Part shown: positions 48,201 through 59,700 of the stretch, one piece after another
Layout of the letters: every line of letters starts with the position of its first letter
Position numbering within the stretch: the stretch's first letter is position 1
Assembly: GCA_019096065.1 (NCBI GenBank)
Contig: JAGUCH010000003.1
Coordinates: 7,192,001-7,256,000 of the forward strand
From: Paracyclopina nana
Lineage: Eukaryota; Arthropoda; Copepoda; Cyclopoida; Cyclopettidae
Length of the DNA: 64,000 nucleotides
Direction of reading: 5' to 3'
Position numbers and translations under genes: made by a program
The notes under the pieces: generated by a model
Database searches by the model: none
What the model saw: the letters and a program-made list of their open reading frames with translations, nothing else
What the model was told of the DNA's origin: nothing

Positions 48201-48844
48201 TTTGCCCACACTAAACTGCTCTGCCAAAAAGAAGTGCCTCGCTCAAAAAGACTTGCCTTTGACCCAAAGTTTTCTTTTCGTATTTGACTTTTGTCTTTTT
48301 TCTATTTGTTTTTGGTTAAACTAAAAGCCAGAGGAGAGGAAAAAAGCCTGCCAGGCAAAGGTATTGAATTTTCGGCCTTTTCTTTGTTCTGCCCACAAGA
48401 TGACCGGCAATTTGGCAATGGATGCAGCTAAAGATCCACTGAGGGGGAAACAAAAGGGGAAAACGTCTCATTTGGTAGGTCCACAATAACACAGATAAAT
48501 TAACCTCTACTCAATATAGGACAACAAATCCATATATGTTTGCTTTCTTTGACGAGTGCCCCGATGTGAGCAAGCGAGGCAAAATAAAATGACTAACTTC
48601 AGACCCTCTAATTACAAGCAAGTCTCGATCTGGACCCCCTCGGGATGATGCCATGGCGCACCTACTCAAAAGAAGGTGCTACTGAAATCAATCAATGAAT
48701 GAGATGCTTCAAATTATCTGTCTACGAATCAACCGGGACCGGCTATAAAGCACACAAATCATGAGATATTCAAAAGACCCCTCAGGGCGAGTTTTGCAAA
48801 AAACAAAACAAAAATAGCCTGACATCATTGAGCAATTGCATATA
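39241..48844. other. 9.6-kb gap; no recognised gene
   Basis: It starts with the intron or promoter upstream of the EF-hand gene. Beyond that there are only short frames (up to about 133 codons at 43955-44356, plus strand) without known relatives. GATGATGATG, CAGCCAGC and GCTAGC runs recur. An 8-bp inverted pair ACAGGGTG/CACCCTGT spans about 41727-41853 but is too weak to call an element. Intergenic DNA or a large intron. Confidence 0.45.
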
Positions 48845-49066
48845 GGCCTGGTTCACCTGAGATATTATGATCAAAATATCGAGCGATATTATGCTGATAT
48901 TTGCAAATATCAGGTACTTCCAAAAACATTTTTTCGATTTTTTCTTCGGATTCGGTCTTTTGGTACCAAAAGCCATCCTACAACAGTATCTAAATTCTCA
49001 GTTTCTCAGTATTTCTCTCCGATATTTTGACGAAATATCAGATATTATAAGCAGGTGAACCATGCC
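48845..49066. mobile_element. Short MITE, about 222 bp
   Basis: Terminal inverted repeats are GGCCTGGTTCACCTG (48845-48859) and the complement of GGCATGGTTCACCTG (ending 49066), with one mismatch. Inverted similarity continues inward in ATATTATGATCAAAATATCG-like blocks. ATA flanks both ends (48842-48844 and 49067-49069), a possible 3-bp target duplication. The interior is AT-rich and open frames in it are short. Superfamily not assigned. Confidence 0.6.
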
Positions 49067-49069
49067 ATA

Positions 49070-52000
49070 ATTTGAGGAGAAATGTATAAGAGTGGCAGTA
49101 CAATTGATTTTAACAGTTTTTGTGAAATAGCCCTGCTGGAGTGCTAAAAATTATGAGTTCGTCATTGAATAATGACTGCTTTGGTGGTTTTTTATCCGTT
49201 GAAGAATAGGAGACGACAAAGAGCAGACCAAAAAAGTAAAGGGGGATTTTGGATTTTTCTAATGCGGTTTTGCTCAGTGACCACATGACAGCCCAGTTTT
49301 GACCTTGGTTACCGCTGCGACTGTTCCTCCGTAGTACTACTTCAAACGTTTTATTCGATTCCTGAAGAAGAAGCAAAAGAAAGAAGAGAGTCCTGGGAAT
49401 GCTCAGATGAGTCGTCGTGAAGTTGTGGTAAAAAAGTGGTTGTTGAAATAAAACAGGAGGACAACAGCAGCAAAGAGCAACAGTACGACCAAATGGACAG
49501 ACTAATGAGTTGTAATGGCGGGAATTTTCCTCTATTATTGCCTGCCCAGCGTCCATCCGCTCCTCATGAGAAGAACCAAGATGGCAATTGAAGCTCACCC
49601 CTAAAGAACTTTTGCAAAGATCTGCCAACTTACTGTCTGCCATATAAATTAACCCTGCTTCAAAGAGCTTCTAAAATCCAAGTCTTTTTTTAACCGATTT
49701 TTTTTCATAAAAAAAATACTGGCACTTGCTTGTTTTGCGAATTTTATGTATTAAGCAGTTATTGAAAAAATTAAGCTGAACATTCAAGGCAAACTAGGCC
49801 TGTGTCAAATTGGCGCATCTCTGCGCGGGAAAAGAGTCTCTTTTAGAGGTCTCTCATCATTATCATGGTTGGACTTTGGTCGTTGACTTGTTGGTTCCCC
49901 CCGTTGATCCTGCACCCAATTCCCGGCGACGACGTTTGCAATCACCGTAGAAGCTAGCAATACGGCTGTAAAAAACCACTTGGCTTGATAATGTTGGACA
50001 TGCAACAGTCAAAATTGTACTACTGTATAATGACTAGCTCAGCTTCGCTTTTTATGATTCAAACTAAATCATTACAACAAATGTCTCCTACGAGCTCTCA
50101 TCCGTTCGCTATGGGTCACTGATTCTTCTAACGAAGAGCAAAGAGATAAGCAATGTTTACTGCTATGAGCCTGGCACCTAATCGAGTATGACTAGGAATC
50201 ACGTGGTGGTTTATAGGGTTTGACCTCTACATGCTCTTGTTGATTTTAGCTGTTGCTGCTGCCGTTTTCAAAGCCAAAATGCATGGCTCGCGGCGATTAA
50301 CCCGAGAGTCTTTTATTGCAAATTTAGCTGAAGCGTGAGAACGGTGGCTGGAAACTGCATCAGCAAAGAGCGAGCAAAAAATAATCATCGCGACAAATGA
50401 TCAAAGGTGGAAAACGAGCTGGATTCCACGGAAGCCTCATCAGCATCATGATGGCGAGTTGGGGCTGAAGCATTTCTGGCCAATAATGATGGATGCATCA
50501 AAAGGCAAGATGGTCATTGCAGGGAACTAGGGATTTCTCTGCTGCTCCCTTCAAAAATGCATTTGCTCAAGCTGGCATGACATAGGCGAGAGTCGTGCAT
50601 TCCACGCTGCATCACGCGGCCTTTGTCCTTAGCAAATGGTCTTAAATCGGCTCATTTTGGCAATAGTCTGCTTGATGATGCTGGGTCAGTGATCTGGATA
50701 AATAGTTTTATATTAATTTTCCCAGCATCCGTGTCCGTGGAATGTTCATGGTCAACGAATTTGTTGGAGAGCACTTATCACATTGTTGGCATAGATGGAG
50801 ATCATCATCTGGGCATCAAATATCTTTGATATGTTTCGCTACTTCAACTGCGACCACTCAATGGTCAAGATCCATTTCGGCCCAAGGAATTCAGATTTCA
50901 TACGTGGAAATTCCGTTCTCATAAAAGTGTATCAATTCCACCACGCGAAGAGGAGGATTTCACCGCATTTTGTATATTAGCAATGATGAGTGGGGAAGAT
51001 AAATTGAAATAAAGGGAAAAAAGGCATGAGGGGAAAATTGGATTCGCTGCTTTTTCAATAACGAAGGCATTTTTAATGAGTCAGCTCAGCAATCAGACAC
51101 GCTCTCAGCAGCAGATAGTTGTCATCGTCACAGAAAATGTAATTTCCTTTTGCCATCTGATAATCCGATTCATGCAAATATTTTATTGGGCACTACTACC
51201 AACTCGTCGCCGTTCGCGAAAGGAAGCCAATTGCCGGAGCAAAAAAGAAAATTTCACCTTTCGAAAAGTTGCTACTCTGCTACATTCTTGATTATTGCTA
51301 CCATGTAGACATTCTCTAAATTCCGTTTTCATTACGTACGTTTTTGAATGTGGACCGAGGCTTTTTAAAAATGTGGCCATCTGCTCCAGTTTTAATTGTT
51401 GCATACGTAATTAGACTTAGATGTTAGGGCCAACGCTGTTGACAAGAATGGAACAGTCACATCGTCATATTATTCAAATGCTCCTCTGCGCCCAATTATG
51501 GTGACTGGAACGAGTCGCCGTAATTATCATACTCTTTGCATCCAAAACCCAAAGGTTAGCTGCATGAATTACTGGAAAGGGAGCGGAATTTCTCAAAGCT
51601 CTACATTTTACCACCAGCAATACTGGAATGTGCAGAACCAAAAACTTTAGGGAGAAAAAAAAACAAAAGCCCTAAAATTGGCCATGGGGAATGACCGTCT
51701 GCAAAACACCATGATGATGATGACCGCTTATTTGGGTAATTTTAGTCAAATGACGAATGGAGATGATTACAGCTACTACCACGTACCTGATCTCAAATTC
51801 GGGGATGCAACGGATGAAGATCAGGGTCATTTGCCATCTGGTGCCAAGCTTCATCGAGATGATGTCCACGACCAGGTTGATGGATGACTCGTAAGAGCTC
51901 TTTAACCGTGTTCACACTACCCATAGCCAGTGCTGGGTCTCCTGTCAAAGTGAATAATTTCAGCAAGAAGTTGAATATTTTATATCATGATTGATGAGAG

Positions 52001-54783
52001 GTCAGAGGCTGCTGTTGGCCTCCTCCTCCTCCTTTTTTGATGAGCATAGTGTACCTTGATTTCCCAGGCCTGCTGCACACTGAGTCGGGCCTTCACATCA
52101 GCATCACTTGTAATTTACGGCCGGAGGGGCGGGGGGTCCAATTTTGGGGTCCAAGTTGATGGATTTGGCCGGCTTGGCAATGGAGGCGGACACGCCCATC
52201 GCAGACACAATATTTATTCTCTGAAAAAAGATCACTTGATGCAGCCTGATTTGATTATGATGATTTGAAAATTGATTGAGTTTTTATAGCACTCACCAGC
52301 TAGGCTCGCAGGCCGCCCATGCCATGCTACATAAAAGAGACAACACACCTACATGATCCAGTCCAGCTTGAGCATTTGGCTATCACCCAAATTGGATAAT
52401 AAGTTAGTTGATGATGATAGCACGAGGGATTTGTACTGGCTGCAAATTTGTGAGCAGCTTCCACCGCAGCTAGGGTCAGATTATTTGTTATTCTGACCCA
52501 ATAAAATATGAGTCCGAGATTTCATCAAAGCCCAGCGGGAATCACTTAGCCATAAAGTCAGCAAGATCCATGCTGACAGGATCACGATTCTCATCACACT
52601 GTGGGCATAATTCGACGGAAAAGCGTACCATTTCGCATAGCTGGCAGTTTGGACCTTTTCACATCACCACCTCCGAGGCTTCCAGGCAAGCTCATTTTCA
52701 TTTCCATCCCCTCTGTTCATGCTTCTGACCACATTTTATGACGCCAAGATGGACGAGGCTGATTCAATTTGAGATTGCGTACCGGTGCTGTGCTGTGGTG
52801 GCCAAGTCATGAATGATGAGTGAGTAAGTATGCACGACTGGAAGTAGGAGCAAGAGAACTTCATTAACAGGCCATTGAAGCAAATAATACTGCCATCATT
52901 CCCGAGGTCTTTGTTGACCATTTGCCATTCCGGTCACGACGCATCAAATCATCATCGCTCCTTTAAAACTTGAAAGGAAGCACGGCCGTGTGATGCTACA
53001 CTAAAGAGTGGCAAGTTTACACAAGCTTATCGTGGTTCCATAAGATAGCTCCTCTTTCTATTTTCCGGCCTATCTAAATGCAACCCATTTATGTTGCCCA
53101 CATGGATACATGAAGGGAAGTCGTAATCCTATAATTCTTCTTATATGAATCCGAATTATGCTCTGCTCCTATGTAGATGCACTCCGGGGGAAACGTGTGC
53201 TGGAAGGCTTTGATTTTCCCCAGTGCAGACCTTGTGCCTCAGTGATTTTGAAGAAAATAGCCGAACCGTGTTGGTTTCTTCTTTTTTTGCGACAGCTCTT
53301 TCAGAATGGCCCATATTTTTTCCACCGCCTTGGTTGAAAAGCCACAAGGAAACAGCAGGGTAATTTGGGACAAAAAAGTAAATACATGTGGCATTTCTGC
53401 TGGAATTTTTTTTCTCTTCCATATCGTATGCAAAATGGGAGAAAACTTTGCTGCTGCCTCGCTTCCTTCACCTCATGCGCTGCAAAAGAAGACACATAAT
53501 ATTCTGAGGCTACTGAATGATTTTTCGACTTACATTGTTCAACTGATTTCACTGTTATATTATGTACGAGGAGCACAAGGAAGACCACCCATTATTCGAA
53601 GCAGTTTGCGGCTTTGTCCCACGAAAATCTCATCCCAATCACCAACTGACTACTGCTATTGCTTGAATTGGTCACTGCTCAGCCTTGTAATGACAGACCC
53701 AGTTTTCAACAGCCTACTAGCTTGATCTCTCCGAAAAGCTTGGCCAATAATGATAGCCCAAGGCTGAAATCTCACGACAATTCTAAAACCAATCCTAGAC
53801 AGGTCGAGTCATGGCATCTCTCTGTTGACCGATCAATCCAAAGTTTTTATTGCCGAGACTTCGGAACGAATATTCACTCCAACTCGACTTCATCCCCGGC
53901 ATTTAGGGGACTGAAAGAAAAAAAAAGAAATGTGGCATAAAAACCGAAATTTCAACGATACCTTCCAGCAGAATCGAGCTGAATTCATATCGTGATTTGC
54001 GACTTTTTGCGCGATTTGGAATTGTTTTGTTTGTTTATGTACGAATACAGAGTTACGCGGTTTTTTGTTTACTTAAAGAGTCGCTTCGCACGAAAAAGAG
54101 CCAAAATTCAATATTCTATTATAAGAAAAGCCTACATTGCTCCAAAAATAAGCTAAACTCGTTTTCAGACTTTTTTCCTCGTTTTCTTCTTGAACCAACA
54201 TTCAACATTGCTTGGCATGTTCTCATAAATCATAATGCTAAGGCTTTTTGCATTCGAAAACCAGCATAAATTGTACTTTCTTGAGGAATATCCACAGCTG
54301 CAAAAGTTTTTGTTGTCATTTTAGAAAAAAATATTTTCTAGAAAGACTTCGTGCAAAGCTTGAGTGAATTTTTGTAACAGAAGAAGCCGATTTCCACATT
54401 GAAGGGGTCAAAAAATTAGTTGGCTTGTGCTTCCTGTCCCCTAGAGCAAGGTCAGCACAACTTGGCGAAATGACCAGAGGAGAGCGTGTGAATAATGATC
54501 CCAAAATCATTTTCCATAAGTCGTCATGTCAAGTCAGCAAGGGCGTGGAAATGGAATGTTGTTTCACACATTTTGGGGTCGACTTGGCGGTCAGAGAGGA
54601 GGCTGAAAATCTGTGTGATGGATTTGACAGACTTTTCTTGATTTTCTTTGTCGCGGTTTTACCCCCAAGCATAAGCCAAAAGCAGACTAGTGTTAATCCC
54701 TGGATTGCTAGATATCACTTGCACACAACTGTGGCAACGCATCCAGAAACCCCTTGGCTGATGTCAAACTAGCCGAAAAAAGG
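49070..54783. other. 5.7-kb gap; one candidate small peptide exon
   Basis: No recognised gene. The minus-strand frame at 49110-49643 (177 codons) has an ATG but a Ser/Cys/Phe-rich chance-like translation. A small exon candidate at 49805-49965 is listed separately. A GC-rich patch at about 52115-52195 contains GGGGTCCAA repeats. The remaining frames have no known relatives. Confidence 0.45.
49805..50101 (-). CDS. Candidate small secreted peptide, speculative
   Basis: On the minus strand, a pyrimidine-rich acceptor (TGGTTTTTTACAG) ends at 49966. The following 161 nt stay open to a TGA at 49805-49807. They encode AVLLASTVIANVVAG-like hydrophobic residues, then a polar tail (NWVQDQRGEP...KETLFPRRDAPI). 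This imitates genes here whose intron splits the signal peptide. A possible first exon at 50101-50092 (ATG, ten nt, donor GTAGGA) would give 56 residues in frame; CTATAA near 50211-50217 could be its TATA box. No family is recognised and the donor is weak. It may equally be chance. Confidence 0.2.
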
Positions 54784-55025
54784 GGTGAACTTTTTATGTT
54801 AGAAAGTCAAGTCGTTTTAAGTTAGACACGCCAAGTTACTTTAGGTTAGAAAATGTCTATGCTTTAGTGTAGACACCTTTTGGCATAGTTGGATTTTGTT
54901 AGAAAGTCAAGATATTTTTATTTAGACACCTTTTGGCATAGCACTTTTAGCGTAGACAGATTTCAAGGACTAGTATACTTTATGATAGACACCTTTTGGC
55001 ACAGTACTTTTTGAGTAGACACAAA

Positions 55026-55271
55026 TTAGTGACTAGTATGTTTTAGGTTAGACACCTTTTGGTACAGTACTTTTAGCTTAGACACACCAAGACGTTTTAG
55101 GTTAGACACCTTTTGGTACAGTACTTTTAGCTTAGACACACCAAGACGTTTTAGGTTAGACACCTTTTGGTACAGTACTTTTAGCCTAGACACACCAAGA
55201 TGTTTTAGGTTAGACACCTTTTGGTATAGTACTTTTAGCTTAGACACACCAAGACGTTTTAGGTTAGACAC
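55026..55271 (-). other. Repeat-encoded open frame, left arm
   Basis: The 54-bp minisatellite is a multiple of three, so one minus-strand frame stays open for 81 codons as an 18-residue repeat (VSNLKRLG plus VSKLKVLYQK type). The mirrored frame on the plus strand of the right arm (56268-56495) encodes the same repeat, because the arms are inverted. No evidence shows translation; an open frame follows automatically from a stop-free unit of length 3n. Confidence 0.35.
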
Positions 55272-56267
55272 TGGGTTATCAAGCTTTGCATTTTTTGGGT
55301 TTCAAGCTTTTTCAAGTTTTTCATAATTTGGTTCAAGCTGGGTTTTAGCTTCAGGCTTTGCAGTTTTAGGGTTTCAAGCTTTTTCAAGTTTTCAAAATTT
55401 GGTTCGTCAGTAATTCGTCAGAGTGACAAGAGCTTATTCAAGAAAGTAGACAAATTGTTGGCATTTGCATAAAACTAGTATTGCTCTTTTACATTACTTC
55501 GAATTATGATTAATTAAGGCATCATTTGATTTTCATAAAAGAATTATCAGGGACTTTTCAAGTGGGGTGTGTCTTGACATGTCTTATCTAATAGTGCTAT
55601 GCCAAAAGGTGTCTTGGTGTGTCTAAGCTAAAAGTGCACATTGACTTGAAGAAGGTCCTAACCCAAACTCTTAACAACACCCAAAAAATATACATTTTCT
55701 GAAAGCATATGTTCTTAGGGTTCATTTGGTAGCAATTTAAAAATCCTGGCCTATCCTATGGCTTCCCATAACATAAAATTTTCAAAAACGTCTAGCACCT
55801 ACAGTTTATTATTTTATGAGATTATTAATAGCAGTGACCCTTCATAAAAAAGGAGATCTAACTTTTCTTATTTCATAAGCAAGTCTGTAAAATGCACCCA
55901 AAATGAAATATTTGTTGCCAAACTTATTAAAGACATTATTAAAGGTGGCAGTAATCAACTTTTAGCATAGCTATATCTCCGTTTCTGTTCATCCTAGCCA
56001 TTTTACTATGAAGTAACTTAAGTTTTATTTTTGAATTTTAGTGGGGGTCATTGAAGCTAACTATCCCCAAAAAATGAGCCGTTTTTGCGCAAAACGTTTT
56101 TATGTATATAAACGTTTTATATTATTGGAAGCTAAAGGCCAGGATTTTTATTTTATCACCAAATGAACCCTTGGGACATAAGCTTTCAGAAAATATATAA
56201 TTTTTGGGTGTTGCAAGTAGTTTGGGTTAGGTCCTTTGCCAAGTCAATGTGAGTACTGTATCAAAAG

Positions 56268-56495
56268 GTGTCTAACCTAAAACGTCTTGGTGTGTCTAAC
56301 CTAAAACGTCTTGGTGTGTCTAACCTAAAACGTCTTGGTGTGTCTAAGCTAAAAGTACTGTACCAAAAGGTGTCTAACCTAAAAGGTCTTGATGTGTCTA
56401 AACTAAAAGTACTGTACCAAAAGTTGTCTAACCTAAAATGTTCCTGTCACAAAAATGGTGTCTACTTTAAAAGTGCAATGCCAAAAGGTGTCTAA
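56268..56495 (+). other. Repeat-encoded open frame, right arm
   Basis: Counterpart of the left-arm frame, 75 codons, here with the 8-residue unit VSNLKRLG repeated three times before the 10-residue VSKLKVLYQK units. It shows that the 24-bp half-unit expands independently of the 30-bp half. Coding status is unproven. Confidence 0.35.
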
Positions 56496-56727
56496 CTTAA
56501 AGCATACCAGTTATTCAGATTTGTCTAACCTAAAAGTACTATGCTAGTGTGTCTAAATTAAAACATCTTGACTTTCTAACAAAATCCAACTATGCCAAAA
56601 GGTGTCTATGCTAAAACATGACAATCATGAAAAATGTGTCTAACCAAAAATGACTATGCCAAAAGGTGTCTAACTTATTCCGACTGTACAAAATGTGTCT
56701 AGCTTAAAGATGGCACCCGAAAAAAGG

Positions 56728-59700
56728 TGCCAAGGAAATATGGACTCAATGATATGAGCTCAAATTGTCACCTTGAGGATCGAGTCCCCTAGAAAAAAGC
56801 CAGACAGTTCCTGCCGAGGAAATGGCATCATTTCATACAGGGCAAGGTAAGAAAATCCAGAAAAAAGCTTTAATTCGCCTCCATGACTGACTGCAATGCT
56901 CCCAGGGTAATAATGTTAAGTTTGTGTTTGAGGATATCTGGCGCAAGGTTGAACTGATCAGTTGTAATGGGCTTCGGAAAGGAAATACGAGCAGAAAATT
57001 TCCCCTAATGAATTTAGAGTGTGATCTTTGATCTGTAATGGCCAATAAAGGAACGTTTCAGAGGCCTCCAAAACATCTTCTTGCCATTATATCCTGTTCC
57101 GTTCCTCAATACTTTGGGCGCAAAAACAGACCAAGTAGCTCCCGTTTTCTCTTCTGCCACCATCATCATCATAGTGTTCACAGAGGTCAGACAGGATGAC
57201 AGGGAATTAGGGGGATCTTGCAAACATGCCCTGACTGTGGATGATGATGAGGTCACCTCCTCAGTAGCAGCAGTAAAATGAAAGTGGCTTGTAAATAGAG
57301 GAAGCGCCACATTTTGTCATGAGCTCAAAATTGACTTGCGATTAGCCACACCGCAAACTATCTGCGCGAGCTTAATGACCAGAGAGGTTTCACTCGGCAG
57401 CTATAAATCACAATTGCAACAAAGGGGTCGAGGATATGAGGTGGTTTCGCGTTGCTCCAAAAGAAGTGTTCTTCATGGCATCAAATTGGAGATATTCCGC
57501 AGGGCTAGGTATGCTTAGTCGGACTTCAACGCAGGATGCCCAAATAGGCAGAGAGGCAAGCAAGTCCATTACAAGGCTCGGTTGAGGTCTCACGTCGCAA
57601 CCTCATCTTGTCGTGCTGAGGTAGTATATGGCCAATAAGGGGGTCAAAGTTGGCGTAACGACTCTGTGTTGTTGTTAAATAAAGCCGGGAAGATGATCTT
57701 TGAGAGTTGTTGCATTGGAACTAGTTCTGTTTTCAATTGTCAAGCAAACAGATTGTTTGCAATAAACAAAGGTCAAAGAGGTGCTCACGAGAGTCTGATT
57801 GGAATTGCCTAGATTGTTTTCACACGTATCCAATTATTAATGGAACGCGCATTCAATTGGCATATTTCTGTGCGCGGAGCAGCAAAATTGTCCTCCATTT
57901 GTTTTGTTTTTTCGAATAGATGACTTCCAATGCATGCTAGATGTAACTGAGGCAGCAGCTCGAGAAAGAATGTCAGAGACAGATCGACTGACAATACAGA
58001 GACCACATGTGGTAAAAAGATCACATTTCCTGTTGAACCGAAGCAGCAGCTTCTTGTTTTTATCCTGAACACCACCAAAAGCAAAAGTTGGGACTAACTC
58101 AGAAAGTGACAACTTCGCTTGAAGTGCAAAAATAGTACAACGTATAGCTGTAACTGCTATATTTAGGACAGGGAATGAGGAATTCCAATTTCGATTGCAG
58201 GAGGAAAACGCCAGATGTCCAAGTTCATGCAACCTTTAATGAAGAACGCTATTTTGATTGAGGTCATGTGTTGGCAAGGAAAAGCCTAAGTAATCCACCT
58301 TGAAGAAGAGAGATTGGGAAACAATGAGACATAAACAATAGAAGTTGCTATCATCGATTTGATTCTGACCATCCATTTTGTGGGGCCCAATGATGTCGAC
58401 TTCCTGCTGGGTTGAGTTTCCATCCAATCTATAATAAAAATTGACCAAAAATCCAAGCAACCGCCCGTCAAAAAATTCCATTGAATGGCATCAAAAATGA
58501 GTGCTTTTATACCAAACGCAGGGGCTGGGGCGCGAAAAAAACCGTCAGTGCTTTGTTCCACTTATTCCCATGGAGAGAGATTTTTTTGTCACCCTTCCTT
58601 ATGCTGGTGCATGTGTACTATGTGTGAGTATGGGGACACCCTAATTTCACATATATGCCCCCTCACCATGTCCCTCCGATGAAAAGCTCTAAATGGTTTT
58701 TTGCTCCTCTAACAATGCAGGTGAGTAGTATCCCAAGCTGGACATTGGAGTTTTTGTCAAAAGGCCAGCAGTGGCAGCTGCTAAAATAGTAGTCAGCGAT
58801 GCTAAAAGATCTCTAACCCTGATAAATTCCATCATCAGAAAAAGGACACCGCGCTACAGCGGTAAACGGTCCTCAAAAAAAGCTTAAGGATTTCCTCCAG
58901 AAATAATGCTACTAAAAATGAGACGGCAAAAAAGAAACCCCAATGCCACCTTTGACCACAAACTTTAGGAGTTGAGGAAACTCTTAAAAGATTTTCTGTG
59001 AGTGCTCGATGCATATCCTGCTATGTAGTAAAGCCTGAAAAAAGTTTTACACAGGAAATTCTTTCGTTTGACCACTTGGATGATCCCGGAATAAGGAAGT
59101 TTCGATTCGGGTGACTTTGCTGCTGGAATGGGGTTACTTCTTGTCTCAAAGAAGAGGAGAGGGAGGGAAGAATTGCTGCACCAATGGCACGTTACATTTT
59201 GAGGGTAAGCACTGACCTTCATACGTACTTACAGCTCATATACGAACGGTTGCTGACCTACGGGTCAGTCTCGGTCGGCTTGTTGGACCTCGTAAAAGCA
59301 AAAGTAAGTCTGCTCTTCCGCGTTTGAAAATATGCTATGAAACGTGCACAGCATCACACTCTCTGCCACCACGTCACCTTCAACGTTAGCCAGTAAAGTA
59401 AGTGACAGCTCTAAAACGAGCTCGTTAAATAACTTTGATTCCATCATGACAATTTTCAATAACTTTAGCTTTATGCCAGTACAGCAGTGGCATGAGAAAT
59501 TTCCGATCAATTCAGAGCCGGTTGTATGGCATATAGCACAATTGAGCTCTGAATAGGATTTTGGCCATATTTTGATTTGCAAATGTATCTTTGCCGCTGT
59601 CGCAAGTAGTGCGACTACTGGTACGTCGGTTGGTGACCCTCCATGTCAGATCTACATTACCATCACAATACTGATCAGTAGTGGAGCTTTAATTTTCTAT

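Larger units (their letters stand above)
54784..56716. repeat. Composite palindromic element with minisatellite arms, 1.9 kb
   Basis: The left arm (about 54800-55275) and right arm (about 56240-56710) are inverted to each other. They are built of tandem units with a 54-bp period: a 30-bp half (GGTTAGACACCTTTTGGTAC...) plus a 24-bp half (GCTTAGACACACCAAGACGT...). The right arm also repeats the 24-bp half alone. Inside lies a second inverted pair (about 55634-55790 and 56103-56262) sharing CATTTTCTGAAAGC, GGGTTCATTTGGT and ATCCTGGCCT. This core is related to the palindrome at 3201-3805. The 11-mer CCGAAAAAAGG flanks both ends directly (54773-54783 and 56717-56727), a possible target duplication. 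No transposase is seen. Confidence 0.75.

Noticed and set aside
49110..49643. 177-codon minus-strand frame with ATG
   Set aside because: Ser, Cys and Phe runs with no domain, and homopolymer-driven composition. There is no support for a gene.
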